Part shown: in pieces, positions 1 through 10,228 of the stretch
Layout: the number at the start of each line of letters is the position of its first letter
Numbering within the stretch: the stretch's first letter is position 1
Source: Phoma sp. XZ068
Lineage: Eukaryota; Ascomycota; Dothideomycetes; Pleosporales; Didymellaceae
Reading direction: 5' to 3'
DNA: 64,000 nucleotides
Assembly: GCA_004835665.1 (NCBI GenBank)
Contig: ML240445.1
Coordinates: 1,426,001-1,490,000, forward strand
Notes under the pieces: generated by a model
What the model saw: only the letters and a program-made list of their open reading frames with translations
Database searches by the model: none
What the model was told of the DNA's origin: nothing
Made by a program: the position numbers and the translations under genes

Positions 1-710
1 ATGTCAGTTGGACCCAGTCTGTCGCTGGCAAGCCGCTGTGCCTCTTATTCGGTCGTAGTGGTCAGGCTGATTCGTTATCTAGGCTGACTGGGGCTAGATC
101 GCTGGGGACAAATGGGGGCTGAAAGGCGACGCACGGCGTCGTACGCGTGAGCGCCTCCCATCCATCGATATCGCGGGCCGCCGCACGTGTTGATGAACCA
201 GTGAACCGCCTGACTAATCAAAAGAAAGTCATACCGACTATCATGATAAGATGCGTAACAAGATGAACTCTCGGGGACGTTGACCAGTGACGTGAGGGTT
301 GACGAAGTGGGGCGGCTAACATAATCAAACCTCCTACACCCATTGCGGCAGCAACGAACGACTCCACCAGAGGCAGCTGTGCCATCTTGAGAGATAGTGT
401 ACTCAGGTCTCTGTGTGCCATCGGATCTCCGACTGATATTCGGTCATGTATAACCACTTTCCTGACTAGCTGACCAATTGAATGTCTGAATGTACGAGGT
501 AGAGCGGCGGGCTTACGCGCTTTGGTATAGTCTTCACTTCTCCTACCATTGTGGAACCTCAAACCTCACCGCCCTCAACAACGGATGACAAATGCCGGTA
601 AGGCATCCATCACAGGGCGTGATACCGTCTATATCTCAGAAGTCCACAACAGTTACAGCATAGATATCAATCAAGCCCTTCATATCTACTTCAGCACTCA
701 ACCAGACACA
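1..710. other. Intergenic, no gene recognised
   Basis: I see no convincing coding region here. The longest open frame (minus strand, about 218-562) lacks an ATG start and resembles no family I know. The last 150 bases are probably the promoter and leader of the GST-like gene that begins at 711. Confidence 0.4.
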
Positions 711-1532
711 ATGTCCACTCAAACGATCCTATATGATCTCCCCTCACAATCGGGTACAGCATGGTCGCTCAACCCCTGGAAGAGTAAGTAGTGACCCTGA
801 GATGGACACACTGATGCTAACCAGACCAGCACGGTTGATCTTGAACTTCAAGGGCATCGACTACAGGACAGAATGGGTGGAGTTCCCAGATGTTGAGTCC
901 AAGATGAAGTCATTGTAAGCGTGCAGCACCAGAGACAGACCACAGCTAACAACCACAGGGGCCTCCCACCAAACTCCAAGGATGCGCCTGGATACTTCAC
1001 CGACTACAGCATTCCAGCCATCAAGTACGAAGATGGCAGCTACCAGATGGACTCGTGGCCCATTGCACAAGAGCTTGAGAAGCGCTACCCTAGTCCGTCT
1101 CTCCACCTGGACGACCCAATCACTGTGAAGATTCGTGACCATATCTCTGCAATCCTGGGCCCAGTCATTTTGCAGTTCTTGCCGTATGTTCCCGATCTGC
1201 TGCCTGAGAGGTCGCAGGAGTACTTCTACAGGACCCGTGAGGCATCATTCGGTAAGCCCATATCCGAGGTCCACAAGGAAGCCCTTGCGAATGCCGAGGA
1301 GGGCTGGAAAAAGGCAGTGGAGCCGATCAGGGAGGTGGCCGACTTGCTGAAGAAGCACGATGGGCCATTCTTCTTGGGGCAGACAGTATCGTACGCGGAT
1401 TTCATCTTCGTTGCGGCGCTGTACTTTGTCAAGCGTCTTGATGAGCAGTCGTTCCAGAAGATTGTGTCTTCCGATCCTGTGATTGCCAAAGTTTATGAAG
1501 AGTGCGGGCAGTGGTTTGCGAAGGACAGCTAA
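711..1532 (+). CDS. Glutathione S-transferase-like protein (LigE/beta-etherase-type N-terminus)
   Basis: Three exons, 711-783, 830-914 and 959-1532, give 243 residues. The first intron must use the AG at 829, because the AG at 824 leads to an immediate stop. The N-terminus reads ILYDLPSQSG, then TRLILNFKGIDYRTEWVEFP and SIPAIKY, the thioredoxin-fold pattern of the GST family seen in LigE-like etherases and fungal 'GST_N' proteins. The C-terminal half contains GPFFLGQTVSYADFI, the helical-domain N-capping region typical of GSTs. It probably conjugates or reduces small electrophiles with glutathione in the cytosol; the substrate cannot be read from sequence. It ends 70 bases from the convergent Nudix gene. 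Confidence 0.85.
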
Positions 1533-1601
1533 GCCTCAGTACGTTGTCAACTCTTCTCTGAAAAATAAATTAGACCTCTCCACGTATCCAACATGCGAGA
1601 C

Positions 1602-2180
1602 TCACGGATTGAGAAAGTTGAGCCGCTTCTGCCAAAATTCTGTCGTGTTGATAATGTCGACCGCCTTCCTGAGCACTTCTCGATCCGATTCAAAGTGCAA
1701 CTTCTGCACCGCATCATCGGCAGTGAAGAACTCGGGCTTGAACTGCACCTCGCCAGTCTCTCGCCGGCTATATGCATCGTACTCCAACACGGCAATATAC
1801 CACCATATTAGCTTCGTTCCGTTTCCCTTCGGCAGCTCCCTGACTGTGCACATGAACGGCTCGGTGATGTCTATCTGCGTACGAGCCTCATCAGGGACGT
1901 CAGGGGGGTCATCAGGGGCACAAGCTCTCGTAGGCATCGTCACAGGAAGAAGTCGACATTGCAAGCCCGTCTCTTCTGCGACTTCTCGCAGCGCAGCGTC
2001 CTTCCGCGACTCGCCGATGTTTCGACGGCCCTTGGGCAGCATCCATTCGTTCTTGCTGAGCAGGTTGACCAGGCAGACTTTTGCATTTTGCGGTTTGGAC
2101 GAGATGAAGAGCACGGCGCCGCAGCTCTCGACGAACTGCTCGGACGCGTATTGCCGGGTGACGAAGCTCGATTCGGCCAT
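1602..2180 (-). CDS. Nudix hydrolase
   Basis: Single exon, 192 residues, ATG at 2178-2180. A complete Nudix box is visible near residues 52-75: G-x5-E-x7-REVAEETGL, with the REVAEE core glutamates that bind the catalytic divalent metal. Nudix enzymes cleave nucleoside diphosphates linked to another moiety. The upstream MLPKGRRNIGES resembles the fungal diphosphoinositol-polyphosphate/Ap-n-A hydrolase branch, but the substrate is an inference. The gene is convergent with the GST-like gene and divergent from the aldo-keto reductase (321 bases between start codons), so the latter pair may share a promoter. Confidence 0.85.
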   Translation of the reverse strand: MAESSFVTRQYASEQFVESCGAVLFISSKPQNAKVCLVNLLSKNEWMLPKGRRNIGESRKDAALREVAEETGLQCRLLPVTMPTRACAPDDPPDVPDEARTQIDITEPFMCTVRELPKGNGTKLIWWYIAVLEYDAYSRRETGEVQFKPEFFTADDAVQKLHFESDREVLRKAVDIINTTEFWQKRLNFLNP

Positions 2181-2500
2181 GCTGTGGAGTGTGTTGTGGT
2201 GAGTGAAGCGGCAGCTGACGTCCCCTCATCGCGTGCTCACGTGGAGCGTGTTGTGCTTCCCCGCATTCCTCGCCTCCTCTCGTCAGGGACCGTGGTTTCA
2301 ATTTGGAGTCACCTCGCGACATTCATTATGTCCGTCCAATCTCCGCAGATGCTGGTCCGATGTGAGATCTACCAGGAGCGCGTTCCGATACCTGGGCGTC
2401 GCATAGACCCCTATGATCTCATCATCTCGACACGATAACGTCGCCATACTTTGAGCTTCATTTTCTCCGTACCTACACACTCCACCCAATTGCAGCTCAA

Positions 2501-3578
2501 ATGTTGGCCTCCACTACTCAATCGCTTCGCGCAAGTGCAGCAATCAAATTATCACCAGCCGCACGACAATTCTCGAGTACCTCAAGATTGGCCTACAATG
2601 GAACTCAATTCACGCTCAACACAGGGGCAAAGATCCCAGCCATTGGCTTTGGCACATGGCAAGACAAGGACGCCCAAGAACCGTAGGTCTCACACCACAT
2701 ACAATGCCCTTCACTAACAAGCCAGGGCCGTCACGCACGCACTAAAAGCCGGATACCGCCACATCGACACCGCACGCATCTACGGCACCGAAAAGGCCGT
2801 CGGCAACGCAATCAAGAAGTCTGGAATCCCGCGCTCAGACATCTTCCTCACGACCAAACTCTGGAACAACTCGCACCACCCGGACGACGTTGAGCCCGCG
2901 CTGGACGCCTCGCTCAAAGACCTCGACACAAACTATGTAGACCTGTACCTCATGCACTGGCCATGTCCATTCGCACGGGGATCGGACGCATTCCCCAAAG
3001 ACGCCGCCGGCAAGATGAAACCGGGCGACACGGACTTTGTCGCCACCTACGCCGCAATGGAGAAGCTCTTCCACGCAGGGAAAGCGCGGGCCATTGGCGT
3101 CTCCAACTTCAGCCACGCAGAGCTCGAGCGGCTCCTCCGCGAATCCGCCGTCGTGCCCGCCGCACACCAGATAGAACGCCACCCGTACCTGCAGCAGGGG
3201 GCGTTTACGACGTGGCATAAGACGCACGGCATCCACGTGACGCAGTACTCGCCGTTTGGAAATCAAAACGCCGTGTACGACGCGGGCAAGGGCATGGGCA
3301 AGTTGATGGACGACCCGGTGCTGGTGGAGATAGGGCGGAAGTATGGGAAGAGCGGGGCGCAGGTTGCGCTTGCGTGGGGTATCGCGCAGGGACACAGTGT
3401 GATTCCGAAGAGCAAGACGGAGAGCCGGATTGTGGATAATTTCGCGGGCGACTTTGAGCTGGAGGAGGGGGATGTGGAGAGGATCGCGGGGATTGATAGG
3501 AAGTTGCGGTTTAATGACCCGTCGGCGAATTTTGGGTGGGGGTTTTATAAGGATTTGGAGGGGAAGGTGAGTCGATGA
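2501..3578 (+). CDS. Aldo-keto reductase with likely mitochondrial presequence
   Basis: Exons 2501-2682 and 2726-3578 give 344 residues. The NAD(P)H-dependent aldo-keto reductase fold is clear: IPAIGFGTWQ, GYRHIDTARIYGTE carrying the catalytic Asp and Tyr, LTTKLWN with the catalytic Lys, LMHWP with the catalytic His, then GVSNF, QIERHPYLQQ and the cofactor motif VIPKSKTESRI. Ahead of the barrel lies a 30-residue Ser/Ala/Arg-rich segment ending RQFSSTSRLA, a typical fungal mitochondrial cleavage region; most family members start at the barrel and are cytosolic. The second half of the gene has a higher use of G/T-ending codons near the 3' end. Mitochondrial location is inferred. Confidence 0.9.
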
Positions 3579-3588
3579 ACTGGAGGGG

Positions 3589-3715
3589 TTGTATGACTTT
3601 AGAATTGTATGACTTAAAATTATATGACTTTAACATTGTACGACTTTAGAAATTGTATGACTTCAAGAATTGTATGACTTCAAATATTGTATGACGTCAA
3701 GAACTGTATGATATA
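3589..3715. repeat. Tandem repeat, about 16-base unit, about 8 copies
   Basis: Just past the aldo-keto reductase stop codon, a unit close to ATTGTATGACTTNAAA is repeated about eight times with drift. It is AT-rich and lies in the probable 3' UTR or terminator region. It has no coding sense. Confidence 0.8.
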
Positions 3716-3806
3716 AGTGGTGATTGCCAATTAAAGATGTATTTACTCCAGCACCAATTTAAATGTAACGACTTCCTGAATATGCAACCAACGCCAGAGG
3801 TATCTT

Positions 3807-3889
3807 GAAATGCAAACGAGCAAGAAAATGCAAACAAACACGAAAATGCAAACAGCAAGAAAATGCAAACGAGCAAGAAAATGCAAGAC
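3807..3889. repeat. Tandem repeat, about 18-base unit, about 5 copies
   Basis: A unit near AAAATGCAAACGAGCAAG is repeated about five times with small indels, 90 bases beyond the first tandem array and unrelated to it in sequence. The remaining part of 3579-4019 shows nothing else. Confidence 0.8.
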
Positions 3890-4019
3890 CAAAGTCAAGC
3901 CCCAACGCCAAAACATGACAAGTTGACGGCCGTGATGTGTATACCAAAACGCCGTCCGTCTTCCCAACCGTCTATTTTGTGTAAGCTCACGCGAGCTCCG
4001 GATATTCATGTCAGGGTAT

Positions 4020-5110
4020 TTAGGTAAATCGAGTTGACCGCCTGACGCCCTTTCGCTTCAGACTGACGACCCTCCGCACGGGGCGCGTGGTCCCCCGCTT
4101 CAGACCCCGCTCGCTGCGGGTGCTGGCCGAGAACTCGGGGGTGAAGCGGGTGATGGCGCAGATGGTGCAGGGCTTGCCGAATTGGTCGACGTGGGCGGCG
4201 TGGAAGGCGCGGGTGCCGTAGAGGCGGAAGGCCATGGCTTCGACGTCGATGCGCAGGACCCAGGGCGAGTTGGGCCCGGGGCCGCGGATGGAGGGCGAGG
4301 CCATGACGGTGGGGATGGAGATGTGGTACTGGCGCTCTACCTCGTCGACGGTCTGTGGCGTTGGTAAAAGTCAACGTGACATGTAGAAAAGAGACGTACC
4401 AAAGTCTGGCGGTAGAAGCAGTCTTCGCACGCAGCAATCAGGCGCTTCACCACTGGAAACGGATAGCAGTCCAGGCCCACATGGCAGTATATGCACAGTC
4501 TGGGCGCGTGCTGCAGCCACAGCCTGCGATATATGATGTTGCTCAGGTCCGGGTACACGCAGGCGGCGCCGTACCTGTCGTAGTGGGCAAAGGGCAGGTT
4601 GAACATGTTGCAGGTCCGCACCAGGTGCCCGCAGTAGCTCTCGACAAAGTCGTGCAGGCGCTTCGAGGTCAGGGCGAGGACGTGGAAGGGATGGCGCAGC
4701 GAGTGGAAGTCGAAGATGTCGGCGGCCCAGCGCTGGGCGTCGGGCAGGGTGGTGAGGTCCTCGCGGTTCTTGATCTCGAGCTTGGTGTGGCGGGGGAAGT
4801 CATGGTCGCTCTGGGCTTCGGTGAGGCCGGGGAGGCGGGAGCGGGGGTGGACGAGGTGCGAGAAGATGTGGTGGACGATCTCGACGGGCAGCGTGTCGAG
4901 GCTGCTGGGCCGGCCAGCGCGTGCAGCGTGCAATTGAGCGGGCTGCGGTCTGGCCGGCCGAGCGTCCGTGGGCAGCGGCGCAGACGGTCGCACAGAGTCG
5001 TCACACACGCGCCCGTCACGCACGCACTCGTCACGGGCCAGCGCGGCGGGCAGGCGAGGGTGCTGGGGCAGCGGCCGCTCGACTGGCGAGAGGACGGCGG
5101 CAGCGGCCAT
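4020..5110 (-). CDS. F-box domain protein
   Basis: Exon 1 is 4400-5110 and exon 2 is 4020-4352, giving 347 residues. The ATG at 5108-5110 is the only ATG start in frame; longer frames begin with GTG. After a Pro/Arg-rich N-terminus the F-box reads LDTLPVEIVHHIFSHLVHP near residue 72. Later come ALTSKRLHDFVESYC and a Cys/His pattern (CIYCHVGLDC, CEDCF) that may bind zinc. F-box proteins recruit substrates to SCF ubiquitin ligases; the partner here is unknown. Fungi carry many such proteins of unknown target. The C-terminus is basic. The gene is divergent from the Sir2 gene. Confidence 0.75.
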
Positions 5111-5723
5111 GGAAGGAGCGGGCGGCGCACAGCACACGGGCAGAGAAGAAGGCAAGACGGACACAGGCAGCGGGCGTGCAGGCACCCGGGCAGGGCGCCC
5201 TTATAGCGGCCCTGCTGGCGTGGTGGAGCAGCGCTGGGAGCAGCGCACTGCGAAGAAACGACACGGAGACGAGCGGCGGCACAGCGGCCACGGTGCAGCG
5301 GTCAGGCAGCGTGCTCGGGATGCCGACGCTGCTGGCCTCGGGAGGTGCAGCGCAGGCAGGGCGCGCTGTGAGTGGCCGCGGGCATGCTCGTCCAGCAGCG
5401 AGCTCGCGGCGTGGGCGCAGGCTGGCTGCGGCATCACGTTGGGCATCGGCGGGCGCGCTGCATGCCAGATCACGCACGCGTCGGATCGGTGCTGGATGAG
5501 GCCACGGGCAGATTGGCGAGGGCTGCACGGCGATGTGAGCTGTCGTCGCTGCGCCGTCCTCCGCGCTGCAGCCCCCGTCGCAGACTAGGCCGTCGGCGGC
5601 CGGCCAATCACGCCCGCGGGCCGGCGACGACGACTCGGCCAATAACCTCGCCCACGCTCCGTGACAGTGCCCTCCTTTGCGTCCTGCTGCGTCCCCTGCG
5701 CAGACCGGCCGCCCAGCGACGAC
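5111..5723. promoter_or_regulatory. GC-rich divergent promoter region of F-box gene and Sir2 gene
   Basis: The 613 bases between the two start codons contain no gene. Two CCAAT motifs, 5604-5608 and 5639-5643, both in GGCCAAT context and 35 bases apart, lie 80-120 bases upstream of the Sir2 ATG. CCAAT is the site of the heterotrimeric Hap/NF-Y factor in fungi. Function is inferred from motif and position only. Confidence 0.45.
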
Positions 5724-7435
5724 ATGGCCCACACCGGAGCTGGCCTCGCGACTGAGCGCCTCACTGCCCTACCCGAGCGGGGCGCCAGAGCCGAGGCCCA
5801 CGACCGCGACGAGCCGCCCCGCGACGAGGGGGCCGTCGAGGCGGGCGTGGACGACGATGTCGACGGCCACATGTGGGAGACGGCCTCGCTGTTTGAGGAG
5901 ATTCTCGACGATGTCGCCGCCTTTGAGCACTCGAATAGTACGTACCCCAAAGATACGGCTGGGGCATGGCCAGCCATCCACTCCATGCTAATGCCACCAG
6001 ACTCCGAGACGTGCACCGCCGAAGAGGCGCGCGCCCTCCGCCAGCGCCTGCACGCCGTCGGCGCCTCCCAGTTCGTCATGGAGAACATCACCTCGGAGAA
6101 GATGACGGCCCGCAAGCTGTGCACCGCCTTCAACGTCCGCATCCCCCGCTTCCTCGACGACGCCCCCGACGACCACTTCTACCAGCTGCTCGGCCTCGCC
6201 ATCAACCGCGAGCTCAACAAGCGCCCGCGCCTGCAGCAGTACAGCTCCCTCGACGACGCCGCCCGCCTGCTGCAGGACCGCAGGAACGTCATGGTCATCA
6301 CCGGCGCCGGCATCTCCACCAGCCTCGGCATCCCCGACTTTCGCTCCAAGAACACCGGCTTCTACTCGCGCCTGCGCTCCATGGGCTACGACGAGCCCGA
6401 GCAGGTCTTTGACATCCACAACTTCGACGACGACCCGCGCATCTTCTACCAGCTGGCCGGCGACATTGTGCCCGACCTGAAGAAGTGGACCCCCACCCAC
6501 GAGTTCATCAAGCTGCTGCAGGACAAGGACAAGCTGCTCACAAACTACACCCAGAACATCGACAACGTCGAGGCCAACGCCGGCATCCGCAGGGAGAAGC
6601 TGATCCAGTGCCACGGCTCGTGGGCCACGGCGACGTGCCGCAAGTGCAAGTTCAACGTCCCGGGCGAGGACATCTTCGACTCGGTGCGCGCCATGAAGCC
6701 GGCCGAGTGCAAGCGCTGTGTCGAGGAGATTGCCAGCCAGAAGCCGGGGACAAAGAGGAAGCGCACCTCCAACGGCCACGGCGCCAGGAAGAAGCGCTCC
6801 AGCGACGAAGACTCCGAGTCCGACGGCGCCTTCGACATCCCGCAGCCAGGCATCATGAAGCCCGACATCACCTTCTTCGGCGAAGCGCTGCCAAACGACT
6901 TCTTCGACCGCCTCAAGGACGTCGACAAGGACAAGGTGGATCTGGTGATCGTCATGGGCACGAGCATGAAAGTTGCGCCCGTGTCAGAGATCCCCAACTT
7001 TTTGCCCCGCGATGTGCCGCAGATCTTCATCTCGCGAGACGTAAGTCATTTATCAAGCACGAGCACGCACAACACTAACAACTGCAGCCCATCCACCACA
7101 TCAACTTCGACATCCAGCTCCTCGGCGACTGCGACGTCATTGTTGCCGAGCTCGCGCGTCGCGCCGGCTGGAAGCTGAACCACGACATGCTGCCCGCCGA
7201 CCAGACCGTGGACGTCATCCCCATTGACGAAGAGGAGCACGAGTGGGGCGTCAAACTGCGCAACGCTGCGCCCGTGGTGGAACCGCAGACACAGCTCAAG
7301 CTGGAGGCCTTGAAGAAGGCAGAGGAAACAGCAGCCAGAACGGACGCACTGAAAGCCGAGCCCGCAGCGACCGAAGCACTGAAAAACGAGCCCGCTACTG
7401 AGACACTGCGCAAAGTCGAGCCCGCTGCCGTGTAG
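5724..7435 (+). CDS. NAD-dependent histone deacetylase, Sir2/Hst1 type
   Basis: Exons 5724-5937, 6001-7040 and 7088-7435 give 533 residues. The first intron length is a multiple of three and would also read through, but it has a GTACGT donor and a GCTAAT branch site. All sirtuin motifs are present: GAGISTSLGIPDFRS, TQNIDN, the catalytic His in CHGSW, two Cys-x2-Cys zinc pairs (CRKC, CKRC), DITFFGEALP and VMGTSMKVAPV. The region before the catalytic core (ALRQRLHAVGASQFV...TARKLCTAF) matches the N-terminal domain specific to Sir2/Hst1, so this is class I and probably nuclear. A basic insert between the zinc pair and core (KRKRTSNGHGARKKR) looks like a nuclear localisation signal. The C-terminus has three degenerate copies of ALKAEPAATE. 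It removes acyl groups from histone lysines, silencing chromatin. Confidence 0.93.
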
Positions 7436-7861
7436 CATCGGCCGGGCATACACTGGATCTGATCGATCGATTCTAGACCATAATGGCGTTTGGGTGGCAT
7501 TTCTGCACGGCGTTTACGGCATTGGGATGCATGGCGAAGAGGATGCGGACTTGGAGCCGGTGTTCATGAGGCTTGGAGATTGATACCAGAGGATGTGGAT
7601 GACGGCCACATATTGCGTGCTTATAGACTACTTTTCTTTCCTAGACTCCTTTACTGCATTATGCTGCATTTTTAACTGCAAGCCAGGATTTCAAGGACGT
7701 GCCTCTTTACCGCTATCATAACCGTAGGGCTGAGCATGTGCCCACGCGCCGCCCCACACGGGACCACGCGCCGCGCTAATTCCCAAAGCCAAAGCCAAAG
7801 CCAAAGCTTTTCCACGCCCACGCATCCACCATTCCACGCGCAACCCGCGTATCCAGCCGCC
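7436..7861. other. Intergenic, Sir2 3' end and promoter of Rpp40-like gene
   Basis: No gene recognised. A short AAAGCC/AAAGCCA repeat at about 7788-7806 lies just upstream of the next start codon. Confidence 0.4.
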
Positions 7862-8980
7862 ATGCTCGACATGCACTCCCCGGCCACCGACACCAAAACC
7901 TTCTTCTCCCACAGCGTACTCCCCACCTACATCGACCCAGTCCACACCTCGACCAAGAAAAAGCCCTTTGCGACATTCAACGCCCAACCGCACAGTCACA
8001 CGCTCGACCTCACACTACCGCCTGAAGTATGGGATCTCGTACGCACACACCTCACATCCCGCGTCTACGCCCGCGCGTTCCTCAGTCTATCCGACATCCT
8101 CGGTGAATCCTTCCTAGACGCCTACATACGCAATGCGTCAATGAGTCTGCTGAGTGCAGGTCGGCAGATGGTGGATACGCGGTTTGAAATTGTGAATGGC
8201 GTGCTGAGGATTGAAATGGATCGACCGACGTACGAGCGCGCGGGGCTGGTGGGCGTTGCGGTTGAAGACGGTGGGAGAAAGCATCAGCGCAGTCGCTGGA
8301 GGGTCGAGTTCGACCTGACGCAGCCGAGTATGCGCAAGGGGAAGAAAGGGTTTGAGCGGTTGCAGTGGGCGGCGAGGGAGGCGTTGGGGGGGAGTAAGAG
8401 CTGGCTCGTTTACAGTGCGAATCCGTCGTTTGCCGAGAGTGTGGGGGATGGGAGGGAGGTGTTGAGTCGTCATGCGCCGAAGGTTTTTTCGCTGGAGCCA
8501 GAGGTGACGCCGCTGAGGGGCGTTGTCGTGCCGAAGCTGGATGTACAGGGGAATGCGCTGTCCGGGCTGTATGATCAGGATGATGCGCTGGCGTTGCTGG
8601 AGTGGTTGGATATGGTGGCTCTGGGGTCGTCGAGGGTGAAAGAGGGAGATGCCGTGGATAGCCATTTATGCCGCTACGATGTACCAGACTTTGGCTACGG
8701 CGTTGAGACCCGCGAGCTCGTGCGAGTGAGATGGAGCGGCTTCATCACCCCGGGCCTCGTGAAGGAATTGTTCCTCGAGGTGTGGAAGGCTGGGTTTAAG
8801 AGCAAGCGGGAGCAAAAGAAGAGGAAGGGCAACGATGAAGATGTGACTATGGACGGCACGCAAGACGAAGACGCGGGGAGGTGGTTCTCGATGAGCGCAC
8901 AGGCGTTTGGAGGGACGCATGCGTGGTCGCTCATGCAGTTCGCGAGCCGGGAAACGCTGGTGTGGGAAGTTGAGGGATAG
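7862..8980 (+). CDS. RNase P/MRP subunit Rpp40-like protein
   Basis: 372 residues from the ATG at 7862, which sits in an excellent GCCGCCATG context; the frame is open from another ATG at 7736 that would add a Ser-Gln-repeat leader. The protein matches the fungal ribonuclease P 40 kDa subunit family in order: KTFFSHSVLP, FLSLSDILGESFLDAY, RIEMDRPTYERAGLVG, KKGFERLQWA, LLEWLDMVALGSSRV, SHLCRYDVPDFGYG and LVRVRWSGFI. Such subunits belong to the nuclear RNase P/MRP ribonucleoprotein that trims tRNA 5' ends and processes rRNA. A Lys-rich stretch (KSKREQKKRKG) near the C-terminus may bind RNA. Recognition is from memory of family motifs, with no search. Confidence 0.75.
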   Translation: MLDMHSPATDTKTFFSHSVLPTYIDPVHTSTKKKPFATFNAQPHSHTLDLTLPPEVWDLVRTHLTSRVYARAFLSLSDILGESFLDAYIRNASMSLLSAGRQMVDTRFEIVNGVLRIEMDRPTYERAGLVGVAVEDGGRKHQRSRWRVEFDLTQPSMRKGKKGFERLQWAAREALGGSKSWLVYSANPSFAESVGDGREVLSRHAPKVFSLEPEVTPLRGVVVPKLDVQGNALSGLYDQDDALALLEWLDMVALGSSRVKEGDAVDSHLCRYDVPDFGYGVETRELVRVRWSGFITPGLVKELFLEVWKAGFKSKREQKKRKGNDEDVTMDGTQDEDAGRWFSMSAQAFGGTHAWSLMQFASRETLVWEVEG

Positions 8981-10228
8981 CTGGCATGGGGACGATACGG
9001 TAGGCTTGTTGGCCGGATATCATCATCCTTTCTCGATCAAACGTCTCAGTAGACGAAGCTGAGCCGTTCGTTGTGTCGCGATAGACCCTGTGGTACAGAA
9101 CGCGACTTGCACTGGACACGACACTTACACCTCGACGATATCCAACGCGAAACAGCTTTGTAATGATGAAACCCATCACATAGTCTCAAGAACCACCTCA
9201 ACATTCCTCCAAAGCCTTGTCCCACTACCCAAACATCACCCAAGGCATACGGATGGTGGTTACTTTAACCTAGACTGATTCTCCCATCATCATAGTCTTG
9301 AGCAGACACTCATAGAACGACAGTAGATCTCGACGACTTCTTGAAGCACCGCGAGCAGCCCAGCTTTCCGCTTGCATTGGCATGGAACGACACATGTTGC
9401 CGGCTATCCGGAAAACATGGTTTCTAATCCTGAGTCTTCCTATACTCGCTTACCTAATAGCGTCCAGGTCTGATCCTGCCTACCGCATGCCTGGCTAATC
9501 CCGAGAAAGCAATACGAATCAGCGCTCAACGGTCTTCTGGAACGGTAATCCTTCCATCATCCAATATCCCATGGAGTTTTCCGCGCAAGACAGCGCACCC
9601 TAGGGCTCGTAAGCTTACATGCATGTTCGGTGGAACTTGACTGCCCCTGCGAACGCAGACGGAGCGCCCGATCGTCTCGGAACTTTGTCATCGCCTCTCG
9701 GCTTCGGATGCGTGCGGAATGGTTCGTCTCCAGCGGCGTGGACTCCGATGAGGACGACAGGGAATAATACGGATATAGAAACACTGGATAAGCTATTGGG
9801 GAGGCTGTGATCTTCTGTGCCATCCTAGGTGATGATCACGTTCTCGTTGAACATCAATCCTACCGCGGATATCGCCTTGTGTATGATTACTTCACGCTAG
9901 ATCAGCTCCAGGACTGACGGCTAGATTTCGGATTTTCTGTGTATGCTATGGTGCATCTGATCCATCTTATCCCTGTCTTCCAACGAGGTGAGTTGCCGCC
10001 TCGCTCAAAGTTGGGATGACACTTGAAAAACACGTTCTCGGTGAGACAGATTTCTGAGCTCATGATCAAAATTACCAAGCAAATCAAAGCTAGCTGTCAA
10101 TAGACCGAGGCCTCGCAAACACTTCTGGACTTGTTTGATTTGCACGACCTAGGTACATTGGCACTTGACGTTGGTGAGCTACCCCAACCTAGTCAGGTAG
10201 CCTTGCAGCTTCTGTCACAAGGTAGGCT
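8981..10228. other. Intergenic, no gene recognised
   Basis: About 1.25 kb. Short open frames on both strands have no family resemblance and mostly non-ATG starts. I see no repeat or RNA gene. Confidence 0.4.

Noticed and set aside
218..562. 114-codon minus-strand frame with hydrophobic end
   Set aside because: It begins with TTG, has no ATG near its start and no family likeness.
4355..5206. Long plus-strand frame opposite the F-box gene
   Set aside because: It is a Gly/Ala/Arg/Val-rich shadow of the GC-rich coding strand; the F-box motif and spliced exon lie on the minus strand.
5988..6779. Long minus-strand frame opposite Sir2
   Set aside because: Leu/Val/Gly/Ala-rich shadow; the sirtuin motifs are on the plus strand.
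7736..7861. Upstream ATG of the Rpp40-like gene
   Set aside because: It would add a Ser-Gln repeat leader; the ATG at 7862 has a much better context and fits family length.
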